NCBI GenBank assembly: GCA_003246365.1
Contig: QKAN01000216.1
Span: 1 to 64,000, forward strand
Direction: 5' to 3'
Origin: Clostridia bacterium
GTDB taxonomy: Bacteria > Bacillota > Clostridia > Christensenellales > CAG-138
DNA: 64,000 bases
Shown here: one piece after another, positions 17,878-26,049 of the stretch
How the letters are laid out: every line of letters begins with the position of its first letter
Position numbering within the stretch: the stretch's first letter is position 1
Position numbers and translations under genes: made by a program
Notes under the pieces: generated by a model
Databases searched by the model: none
Seen by the model: only the letters and a program-made list of their open reading frames with translations
What the model was told of the DNA's origin: nothing

Positions 17878-19092
17878 TTACTCGATCACTTCGATTGCGA
17901 GCGGGAACTTGCTCATATACTCGCAGCCGTCTTTTTGAATCAGGATCGGGTTTTCATATCGGAAGCCGATGTTCTCGTCCGGGCAGGCATACTGCATCGC
18001 GCAGATGAGCACTTCGTTTTCAACGTATTCGTGATCCGGATCTGTCCAGTAGGCAAACGGGCCGTCGTGTTTGCCGATTCTCCACTCGTCGCCGAGCATG
18101 CCGATGCCGTGTTCGAATCCGGGCACCATGAAGTCCGCAAATCCGCGCGATTCCGCAAAGTCCATCATCTCCGCCGCAAGGGAAGAGGGGGACACGCCTG
18201 CGCGATAGGATTTCAGCGTGAGCGCCACCATATCGACAAAGTTATTTGCATGCCAGAGTTGGCGGTCGCTTGCCGGTGCGATCAGGTAGTTGTGGCTGTG
18301 GTCGCCGCAGGCGAGGGCAAAGAGTGCATGGATATCTACCATTAGCGGTTCGCCGGCTTCAACTTTTTTCGTGGTTGCCGGGGTGCAGGCGCCGCCCGCA
18401 AGACCGGTGCGGTAACCCGCGGCGATTTCGTTGCCGCCGGTAAACGACCATTCAAACGTGCTGCCTGCCTTGCGCATGGCATATCCGGCAAGACCGCCGA
18501 TTTCCGTTTCGGTCATGCCTTTCCAACCGCCGTTTTTAATTGCGGCGAGAACGGCTTCGTGTCCGATATCCACGATGCGGGACGCCTCGCGAAAGCGGTT
18601 GATCGTTCCGGCATCTTTGATCATTTGCAAGCGATCTACGATGGGATGCGCGTTGACGAGCGTGCAGTTCGGCAGTGCCGCTTCAAACGCCTTATATTCG
18701 TAATAGGTCAGGTATCCTTCCGGCAGGTAGTTGCTCATACCCGCTTCCACGCCGACTCTGCCGCCATGGGGCAGTAGATCGTTGATGAAGTCCGAAATCT
18801 GCGTGATCTGATCCTGTCCGCCCATCGGCGCAAAACCCATCACGTGATCCTCGTCCAGCCAGCTGTCGTCCGCCGCGCGCGCCGCGTCGATGACGAATGT
18901 AAACGCCGTTGGCAGTCCGTCCGCGGGGATGACGATGAAGCTGCGCCAGGGGAAGAACGCGTCCGTCGTCCAGCTCATGGTGCGCAGGCGCGAACCGAGA
19001 TACAGGTCGATCTTTTCTTTCGCCATTTCGGCCTGAATCGCCTTGATACGGCCGGGGAAGTCGATATAAAACGGGCTCGATTTGTCAAACAT
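17878..19092 (-). CDS. M24-family metallopeptidase (Xaa-Pro peptidase-like)
   Basis: Creatinase/prolidase-like N-domain and pita-bread C-domain ('GFEHGIGMLGDEWRIG'). Confidence 0.8.
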   Translation of the reverse strand: MFDKSSPFYIDFPGRIKAIQAEMAKEKIDLYLGSRLRTMSWTTDAFFPWRSFIVIPADGLPTAFTFVIDAARAADDSWLDEDHVMGFAPMGGQDQITQISDFINDLLPHGGRVGVEAGMSNYLPEGYLTYYEYKAFEAALPNCTLVNAHPIVDRLQMIKDAGTINRFREASRIVDIGHEAVLAAIKNGGWKGMTETEIGGLAGYAMRKAGSTFEWSFTGGNEIAAGYRTGLAGGACTPATTKKVEAGEPLMVDIHALFALACGDHSHNYLIAPASDRQLWHANNFVDMVALTLKSYRAGVSPSSLAAEMMDFAESRGFADFMVPGFEHGIGMLGDEWRIGKHDGPFAYWTDPDHEYVENEVLICAMQYACPDENIGFRYENPILIQKDGCEYMSKFPLAIEVIE

Positions 19093-19104
19093 AACGCGTC
19101 CTCC

Positions 19105-19497
19105 TTAAAACTCGGTTTCGATGGTGGCGATGATCTTGTTGAGCCGGTCGCTCAGCGAGGCGAGCTTCAGCGCCTTGACCATGTTGCCCTTGAGTTTGAG
19201 GAGACCGCCCATGAGCGCCTTTTGCGCGCCGAGTTCCGCGCGGCTGATCTTTGCGAACACCTCGTATTCGCCGGAGATGACAAACTCCGCTTTCGGGCCT
19301 TCGCCTTCGCCAACCTGAACGCTCTCTACGCTGCCGCCCGCAAAACCGACAAAGAAATAGTGGCTTTTGCCGTCCGGGCAGTTGAGGTAGAGGTTGTTCA
19401 TGGAGGATGTGAGGTTGTTCATTTTTTCCGGAGTGAGCTGTTCCCTGAGGCGCTTTTCCACTTCGGCGCGCCATTCTTCTGAGAGATACTTGACCAT
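19105..19497 (-). CDS. SCP2 sterol-binding domain protein
   Basis: 130 aa; SCP2-like 'FVISGEYEVFAKISRAELGAQKALMGGLLKLKGNMVKALKLASL'. Confidence 0.75.
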   Translation of the reverse strand: MVKYLSEEWRAEVEKRLREQLTPEKMNNLTSSMNNLYLNCPDGKSHYFFVGFAGGSVESVQVGEGEGPKAEFVISGEYEVFAKISRAELGAQKALMGGLLKLKGNMVKALKLASLSDRLNKIIATIETEF

Positions 19498-19637
19498 AGT
19501 GATGTGTCGCTCCTTTCAGATTTGGTGTTTTTTATAGGGAGAGAAGGATTCTCTCGATGTGCAAGTGATTTGTAACTCAGACAGTTATAATTAACGAATT
19601 ATGAAAGTGTATGCGGCGTTGCGTGCGTCAGCGCGCA

Positions 19638-20219
19638 TCAAACCTGCTTAATTCCGTTTAAAATCAAATCCATCGTAATGGGAAGATAACGGCTCGTATA
19701 TTCTTCTTCGCTGTTGATATAAGTGTGAATGATGAAGTTCTTGTAGATGGAAAAGAGCACTTCGCTGACCGCCGGCGCATCCACGGTGCGGAATTCACCC
19801 GTTTCGCAGCCGAACGATAAAATGCTTTCAATCATGCGAACGGAGTCGCGGTTAATCTCCTCATAAGGATCAACCGTCGGAAACATCGGAAAGATGGAAG
19901 GGTCGTTCCGAAGCAGAGCGCAGAATTCGATGTCCTTTGCGAGATAATACAGCGCGCTTTCGCACAGGGCGGTCATCTTTGCGATGGCGGTGGTTTTTTC
20001 TTCCACTTCCTGTTGCACGCTCGACTGCCAGCGTTTCATGACATACCGCACGGTCTGCTCGTATAAATCGCGTTTGCTGGAGGCGTAGGCATACATAGCG
20101 GTGTTGGTCATGTTCAGCTCGTTTGCAATGTCCTCCAACGTTGACTTTTTGTAGCCATAGCGGGAAAACACCCTGAGCGCCGCGTCGAGAATGACGGTTT
20201 CGTCCTGTTTGTTTCGCAT
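19638..20219 (-). CDS. TetR/AcrR family transcriptional regulator
   Basis: N-terminal HTH 'ILDAALRVFSRYGYKKSTLEDIANELNMTNTAMYAYASSKRDLYEQ'. Confidence 0.88.
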   Translation of the reverse strand: MRNKQDETVILDAALRVFSRYGYKKSTLEDIANELNMTNTAMYAYASSKRDLYEQTVRYVMKRWQSSVQQEVEEKTTAIAKMTALCESALYYLAKDIEFCALLRNDPSIFPMFPTVDPYEEINRDSVRMIESILSFGCETGEFRTVDAPAVSEVLFSIYKNFIIHTYINSEEEYTSRYLPITMDLILNGIKQV

Positions 20220-20264
20220 ATTCGGTTCCTTTGGTCAGATTGTCGATTGAGAAAAGATTAATTT

Positions 20265-20297
20265 ATAATTTAATAAATAAGTGAATAATTAAATTAT
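20265..20297. promoter_or_regulatory. Inverted repeat ATAATTTAAT-N13-ATTAAATTAT upstream of tetR; candidate operator
   Basis: Perfect 10-bp arms, in the tetR upstream region. Confidence 0.45.
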
Positions 20298-20376
20298 AGC
20301 ACGAAGATAGATAGTTGCAAGAGAAATTTTTCGCAATAAAAAACTCTCCCGTATAGGGAGAGTAAAAGTATTCTTG

Positions 20377-21744
20377 TTAGTTCACCGTATTCTCCGCCAT
20401 GCTGCCGCATTCTTTCCAGAACGCATCCGCGCGCTTGACCCAAGCGTTGCAGGCCGCTTCTTCCGCGGGGTATTCCGCATAGAGCGCCTCCGCGCGGCTG
20501 CCGTTTTTCATGCCGCTGAGCAGCGAGCGAATCGTGGACACGCGCAGTTTTCCCGTGAGAACGCCGCCGATCATGATTGCCGCCATGCGGAGCAGTTCGC
20601 CCGTTGTAAAGGTCAGCGGCTCGCCGTTGCCCAACGCGGCAAAGGTCTTGTTGCTGAAGATTACATCGTGCTGAAAGAAAAAGTCATTTTCTTTTGCGGT
20701 GGAGGACATGGCGCCAATCAGCGTTGCAAGCTGTCCGGCGAACGCCTTGCCCTGCGCTTCCACATATTTCTTGTTGATCGGCCAGAGCCGCGCGCGCGTT
20801 AGATATCCGTCCTCGGACAACAGTCGGTCGATTTCTTCCGCCGCGATTTCGAGCTGCACCATGCTCGCGGTAACGCCTTCGCCCGCGGAGGGCTTGGTTA
20901 GGCAGGCCGCGTCGCCGGAGACAAGAAATCCGTCCGCAACAAACGAATATGGCGGGCGGCGATATGGCGTTGTGCCGCGCTCAATGCGCTTGACCGAATA
21001 GCGCGGCAGCTTCACCGCTTTTTCAAATGCCGCGAATACTTTTTCTCCCTCGTCATAGGAGAAATTGGCGCCGACGCCGAGAATTGCGCTGTCCGCGCTG
21101 CCCTCCGGCGCCTCCCAGGTTTTGTAGTAAGTCCAGCCGCGCGTGGTCGTAATATAATCCTTGGTGTCGCGGTATACGACATAGCGCAACGTCACATAAA
21201 ATTTATCCGTATCGGAAATTTCAAAATTTTCAACGCCGTAACCATCCGGCAGTTTGCGCCGCGCCACGGACGGGATGCCGGTGCAGTCCGTCACAAGCCG
21301 TGCCGCAACTTCGTGCCGTTCGCCGTTCTGCTCGTATACTACGCCGCAGATGCGGGCCTCGGCATCATAGATAAAATCGGCAAACGCCGCGCCGTAGCGA
21401 ATCTCGGCGCCCGCCTCCCGCGCCCAGCTGTTCAACCGCGCGATGTAGCGGTGCATATGCATGCCGACCACATGGTAGTTGTTTATCTTTGGATACCGGT
21501 CAAAGGCGGAAAATGTGCGGCCGCCGGTAAATTCAAACGCGAAGTCGTCGTCTGCTTCCGGCAGAGGAATACCGAACCTTGCAAAGTCGCTTTTCGCGAC
21601 GTGAAAGATGTCCAGCCTGCGACCGAGCAGGTCTTTGGAAAGCTTTTCGATGACGAGCACACTGTGCCCTTTTTCAGCGAGCTTGCGCGCAAAATAACTG
21701 CCCGCGGTTGCCGCGCCGACAATGACAACGTCAAATTGTTCCAT
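20377..21744 (-). CDS. NAD(P)/FAD-dependent oxidoreductase, geranylgeranyl-reductase-like
   Basis: 'FDVVIVGAATAGSYFARKLAEKGHSVLVIEK' FAD motif; 'GFLVSGDAACLTKPSAGEGVTASM'. Confidence 0.8.
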   Translation of the reverse strand: MEQFDVVIVGAATAGSYFARKLAEKGHSVLVIEKLSKDLLGRRLDIFHVAKSDFARFGIPLPEADDDFAFEFTGGRTFSAFDRYPKINNYHVVGMHMHRYIARLNSWAREAGAEIRYGAAFADFIYDAEARICGVVYEQNGERHEVAARLVTDCTGIPSVARRKLPDGYGVENFEISDTDKFYVTLRYVVYRDTKDYITTTRGWTYYKTWEAPEGSADSAILGVGANFSYDEGEKVFAAFEKAVKLPRYSVKRIERGTTPYRRPPYSFVADGFLVSGDAACLTKPSAGEGVTASMVQLEIAAEEIDRLLSEDGYLTRARLWPINKKYVEAQGKAFAGQLATLIGAMSSTAKENDFFFQHDVIFSNKTFAALGNGEPLTFTTGELLRMAAIMIGGVLTGKLRVSTIRSLLSGMKNGSRAEALYAEYPAEEAACNAWVKRADAFWKECGSMAENTVN

Positions 21745-21972
21745 AGATGCCTCCGAATTGATTGAGAAGATAGATGAAGAAAGCGAGAACTTCAATTTTC
21801 CGAACAATTAACTCTATTGCAAATAGTATAACACAAACAAGAGCGGGAATATCCCGCTCAAATTGGTTTGTTTCTACATAATCAGGCAATAATGGGCAGT
21901 AAATTTTCTGACATGTCTGCTGCTGCGCAAGGCGGCATCAGCGTCGTCTCGAAAAGGCGAATACGCATCCAA

Positions 21973-22818
21973 CTATGCTTTCGGCGTAACACTGTTCGGC
22001 TGAACATGCGGGGCGAGAATGGAGTCGATGATGCCGAACAAAATGCGCGGCGCTAGGCGCGGACTGATTCGGCAGAGCACATCCATGATGACCGCGTCGA
22101 TGCCGAGCACGAGCCGGGATTGATTCCTTTCAATTCCGTTGATGATTTTTCGCGCAACCTTATTTGGCGTAAGCAGAATAAACGCCAAACGCTCCCGCAA
22201 CTGATCGATTGAGGACGCGACGACCACATCGGAATTGCGGATGATATTTGTATTGATGCCGCCGGGAAACACCGCCATCACGCGAATGCCGGAGCGGCGC
22301 AACTCCAACCGCAATCCTTCCGTGAACAAGCGAACCGCAGATTTGGACGCGCCATACGTGATTTCGCCCGGCATTGGACACAACGCGCCGGCGCTTGAAA
22401 GATTCACGATAAACGCATTCGGCTGTTCATGCAGACAGGGCAGAAACGTCTTTGTCATGTTCAGCGCGCCGAAAAAATTAACGCGCATCACCCGCTCGAT
22501 GGTGGAAAAATCGGTTTCTTCCACCTGCAAAAACGGATGTATGATTCCGGCGTTGTTGATCAGTGCGTCTACCGTATCGAATTGTTCAATGATAGCGTAC
22601 CGCAATTTTTCAATCGCACTTCGGTCTGTAATGTCTGCGGTAAAGCCGGAAACGCGACCTGCATACATGCTTGTCAGCCGCAGCGTTTCCGCCAGCGCAT
22701 CCGGGTTGATATCGACGCAGGCGACCTTTGCGCCGCGTGCCAGAAGTTGTATCGTCAGTTCTCTGCCGACGCCGTTTCCCGCGCCGGTGACTACGACTGT
22801 TTTATCGTATAGATTCAT
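21973..22818 (-). CDS. Short-chain dehydrogenase/reductase (SDR)
   Basis: 'VVTGAGNGVGRELTIQLL' (TGxxxGxG), 'NNAG', 'YGASKSA' (YxxxK). Confidence 0.88.
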   Translation of the reverse strand: MNLYDKTVVVTGAGNGVGRELTIQLLARGAKVACVDINPDALAETLRLTSMYAGRVSGFTADITDRSAIEKLRYAIIEQFDTVDALINNAGIIHPFLQVEETDFSTIERVMRVNFFGALNMTKTFLPCLHEQPNAFIVNLSSAGALCPMPGEITYGASKSAVRLFTEGLRLELRRSGIRVMAVFPGGINTNIIRNSDVVVASSIDQLRERLAFILLTPNKVARKIINGIERNQSRLVLGIDAVIMDVLCRISPRLAPRILFGIIDSILAPHVQPNSVTPKA

Positions 22819-22981
22819 AGGTATTCTCCGCCAATCTTGCTTCTTTCTTGCAAAACAAGTATAATAACAATCTGTTTATGATACAACCAACTGTTGATTT
22901 TAATGCAGCTGTAAAAAAGACAAAATGGCCGGATTTGTCGATCTCAGCGCAAAACATGTAAATTTGACGAGGTAAAACAGG

Positions 22982-23527
22982 ATGGAAAACCAGCGCATAC
23001 GTCTGACGAAACAGCTGCTGCGGGAAAGTTTGATCGATTTGCTGGCAGACAACAGCATCCATAAAATTTCAGTGCGAGAGATATGCGACAAAGCGCAGAT
23101 CAACCGCACGACGTTCTATAAGTATTACGGAAGTCCGTATGATCTGCTCAGAGACATTGAGGATACCGTTCTGGAGCAGATTGAAACCTGGTTGAGCGGA
23201 AAAGCGAATCAGGAAATGGACGATATGCGGCAACTGACGCAGATTGCGGCGTTTATGAACGAAAACCTGAGTTTGTGCCGGCTGCTGATCAACAACACGG
23301 TGGATTCGCAGTTTGCTCAGCGGCTGTTGCGGTTGCCGAACATTCAGCGGCTGCTCGGCGAACAATTGAGCGGCGAATATCAGGAGGAAGACATCGAATA
23401 CATGTATCAGTTTGTCGTGAACGGCGGTTTTTTTATGATCAAATCGTGGATCAATAAGGACGTTCGGGAAGCGCCGGAAAAAATTGCAGCGCTGCTGCTT
23501 CGCTCGGTTGGCAAGATTCTGGAGTAG
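22982..23527 (+). CDS. TetR/AcrR family transcriptional regulator
   Basis: 'ESLIDLLADNSIHKISVREICDKAQINRTTFYKYYGSPYDLL'. Confidence 0.88.
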   Translation: MENQRIRLTKQLLRESLIDLLADNSIHKISVREICDKAQINRTTFYKYYGSPYDLLRDIEDTVLEQIETWLSGKANQEMDDMRQLTQIAAFMNENLSLCRLLINNTVDSQFAQRLLRLPNIQRLLGEQLSGEYQEEDIEYMYQFVVNGGFFMIKSWINKDVREAPEKIAALLLRSVGKILE

Positions 23528-23654
23528 TGTTTTTCGATATTAATTGGCATTTAAAATAAAAACAGGCGGGGAATCCCGTCTGTTTTTATTTGCATGAATT
23601 GATAATCTGTAATTGGTTCTTGGCAAACGTTTCTATTTATAAAGAGAGATCAAT

Positions 23655-24248
23655 TTAGTCGTTGTCCAGCGAGCGGATCAGCGTCTGCGCGACGAGGCGG
23701 CGCGTTTGTCGCGCGTCCATCGCGAGCTTTTCGATATAGCGGTGCGCGGTGGCTTCGTCCATGCCGCGCTTTTCGATGAGCATCCACTTCGCGCGGTTGA
23801 CCAGACGGATTTCTTCCATCTTCTCTTCCAGCGTCGCGGTCTTTTTCTCCATGTCCGCTAGCTTGATGCGCGTTGCGCTCATCATCGCCGCGGCCTGACG
23901 CAGCTGCAGTGCGGTTACGGGTTTGCTCAGCGTGATGACGCCTGCATCTTCCACCTGATCGCTGACCTGATCGTAGCTGTCACCGGGGACGATCAGCGCC
24001 ACGCAGCAATTGCGGTTGTTGGATAGATCGAGTGCCAGCTGCGCGCCGGTTTCATCCGGCAGAGGCGTGTTGATGAACACCAGCGAAAACGGCGTATCGA
24101 GCACAAGGCGCCGTGCTTCCGCAGCGGAGCCGCGCGTTACGATTGGCGTGTAGCGCGTGGAACCAAACACTTCCGCGAGGGTATCGCGGGAGCGCTCCGA
24201 TCCCGAAACGATCAATACGCTATTCTGTTTTCCGCCGCTGTAAGGCAA
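23655..24248 (-). CDS. ANTAR-domain response regulator with pseudo-receiver domain
   Basis: C-terminal ANTAR 'VNRAKWMLIEKRGMDEATAHRYIEKLAMDARQTRRLVAQTLI'; receiver-like fold with N at the phosphoacceptor-like position. Confidence 0.85.
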   Translation of the reverse strand: MPYSGGKQNSVLIVSGSERSRDTLAEVFGSTRYTPIVTRGSAAEARRLVLDTPFSLVFINTPLPDETGAQLALDLSNNRNCCVALIVPGDSYDQVSDQVEDAGVITLSKPVTALQLRQAAAMMSATRIKLADMEKKTATLEEKMEEIRLVNRAKWMLIEKRGMDEATAHRYIEKLAMDARQTRRLVAQTLIRSLDND

Positions 24249-24327
24249 CCGCTCGCCTCCCCGTTTCGTGATGCCGCTTTTGTGCGCTGCATCGCCTCAT
24301 GTCGTTTGAAATCCGTCTACTTTCAGG

Positions 24328-25545
24328 CTACTCGTCCATCGCGGTAAACGCGTTGATGATGCCATCCGGCAGTACGGAGCGAACAAAGGCGCTGTCTCTG
24401 GCCAGTTGCGCTGCCTCCGCGCGGGAGCGCGGCAGTTGACGCAGCTTGCCGGTTATGGACGCATCCGCCGTAAACAGGTTTACATTGGTCGGCGGTGGGG
24501 CGACAAGATTGCGCCGGATACCGTCCAGCCCTGCGGCGAGGATCAGCGCAAACGAGAGATACGGGTTGCCCGCCGGGTCCGGCGAACGCAGCTCCAACCG
24601 TTCGTATTCGCCTTTCGCGGCGGGAATACGGATCAACTGGGAACGGTTTTCTGGCGACCAGGTGACGTAGCGCGGCGCTTTATATTCGCCAAAGCGCGCA
24701 TAGCTCGCGTCAACGGGGTTTAAAAACGCCGTGATTTCGCAGATGTGTTCCATCAACCCCGCCATAAACGCGTCCCGCGCGCCTTCTGTGTGCGGCTTTG
24801 CGAGGGAAAGGTTGATGTGCATGCCGTTGCCGCTTTCGTTGGGCATCGGTTTCGGCGAAAAATCGGCGCAGAGGCCATTTCGCATGGCTACCGTGCGCAC
24901 GACGGAGGGGAACGTGATCGCGTTGTCCGCGGCGGTCATTGCGTCGCCGTAGCGGAAGTCGATTTCATTCTGCCCTGGGCCGTCCTCATGGTGCGAACTC
25001 TCCGGGCGGATGCCCATTTCGCAGAGCGTCAGGCAGATTTCGCGGCGCACGTTTTCTCCGCGGTCCAGCGGAGCAATGTCCATATACTTTGCGTTGTCAT
25101 AGGGGATTTTCGTCGCGTTTCCGTCCGCGTCCAGCCGGAAGAGATAAAACTCAAATTCCGTGCCGAAGTTGACGGTAACGCCTTCGGCTTCCGCCTCCGC
25201 AACAACGCGCTTGAGGATGTTGCGCGCATCCAGCGGGAAGAGCGTTCCGTCCGAACGGCGGATATCCGCAAAGAGGCGGACAACGCGTCCGTGACTCGGC
25301 CGCCAGGGAAGCGCGGTGAGCGTTTCAGAGTCCGGAAACAGCATAAGATCCGAATGCGCTTCGTCTCCGAATCCGCGGATGGCGGATGCGTCGATCGAAA
25401 TACCGTCCGAAAACGCACGCGGCAGCTCCTCCGGCATGATGGAAATATTTTTCGGCATGCCGAATACGTCGCAAAATGCAAGCCGGATAAACTTAACGTC
25501 CTCCGCGGCGGCGTAATCGGCAATTTCTTGTGCTGTGTACATCAT
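24328..25545 (-). CDS. glnA: Glutamine synthetase, type I
   Basis: 'NFGTEFEFYLF', 'SSHHEDGPGQNEIDFRYGDAMTAADN', 'NGMHINLSL'. Confidence 0.92.
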   Translation of the reverse strand: MMYTAQEIADYAAAEDVKFIRLAFCDVFGMPKNISIMPEELPRAFSDGISIDASAIRGFGDEAHSDLMLFPDSETLTALPWRPSHGRVVRLFADIRRSDGTLFPLDARNILKRVVAEAEAEGVTVNFGTEFEFYLFRLDADGNATKIPYDNAKYMDIAPLDRGENVRREICLTLCEMGIRPESSHHEDGPGQNEIDFRYGDAMTAADNAITFPSVVRTVAMRNGLCADFSPKPMPNESGNGMHINLSLAKPHTEGARDAFMAGLMEHICEITAFLNPVDASYARFGEYKAPRYVTWSPENRSQLIRIPAAKGEYERLELRSPDPAGNPYLSFALILAAGLDGIRRNLVAPPPTNVNLFTADASITGKLRQLPRSRAEAAQLARDSAFVRSVLPDGIINAFTAMDE

Positions 25546-25760
25546 ATGTACGCACATCCTCTCTTATATAAATGTAGCGTTTCATCCGCCGGATAAAAAA
25601 CAAATCCGTCTTCCTGCTGTTTGAAAACAAGATCCCTCGTGCGGCGCTTCTGATTGGAGTGTATCATATTCCGAACGCCGTGGCACATGTTTTCAATATG
25701 CATACCGAAAAAACGCATTTTGACAAAAAGCGCCCAAACCCGGGAAAAATCCCGCAGCAT
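25542..25760 (-). CDS. Candidate small protein / leader ORF overlapping the glnA start (72 aa)
   Basis: Open from ATG at 25760, a few nt downstream of a predicted promoter, to a TGA overlapping the glnA start; coding status unproven. Confidence 0.3.
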   Translation of the reverse strand: MLRDFSRVWALFVKMRFFGMHIENMCHGVRNMIHSNQKRRTRDLVFKQQEDGFVFYPADETLHLYKRGCAYI

Positions 25761-25779
25761 GAACGTCTTTGTTCCTGCG

Positions 25780-25808
25780 AGTATACATAATATAGGAATG
25801 ACTGTCAA
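25780..25808 (-). promoter_or_regulatory. Sigma70-type promoter for glnA (TTGACA-N17-TATACT)
   Basis: Minus-strand -35 at 25808-25803 and -10 at 25785-25780, 17-nt spacer. Confidence 0.75.
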
Positions 25809-25936
25809 GGCAAAACGTGAATGATATACAATTGCAAACTGCAAAAAAGGCAGGAACAATTATTTTTAGTTCAATAATAAAGTTTTGTTTACGAAAATCT
25901 GATATTTCACGCAGGAAATCCTGCAAAAATTTCGGG

Positions 25937-25965
25937 TTGACAATATATAATCTGCGCTGTATACT
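25937..25965 (+). promoter_or_regulatory. Sigma70-type promoter for glnN (TTGACA-N17-TATACT)
   Basis: Consensus -35 and near-consensus -10 with 17-nt spacer upstream of GS-III. Confidence 0.75.
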
Positions 25966-25983
25966 ATCCGCATATTATTTCAA

Positions 25984-26034
25984 ACGGCAAAGGCGCCGCG
26001 GAAATACCGTGGTGTCGTTGCCGCTTTTTATAAG
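25984..26034 (+). terminator. Leader terminator/attenuator-like hairpin between glnN promoter and start codon
   Basis: CGGCAAAGGCGCCGCGG-AAATA-CCGTGGTGTCGTTGCCG followed by CTTTTTAT; long near-continuous stem with G.U pairs. Confidence 0.6.
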
Positions 26035-26049
26035 GGTATAGGAGGAGAA

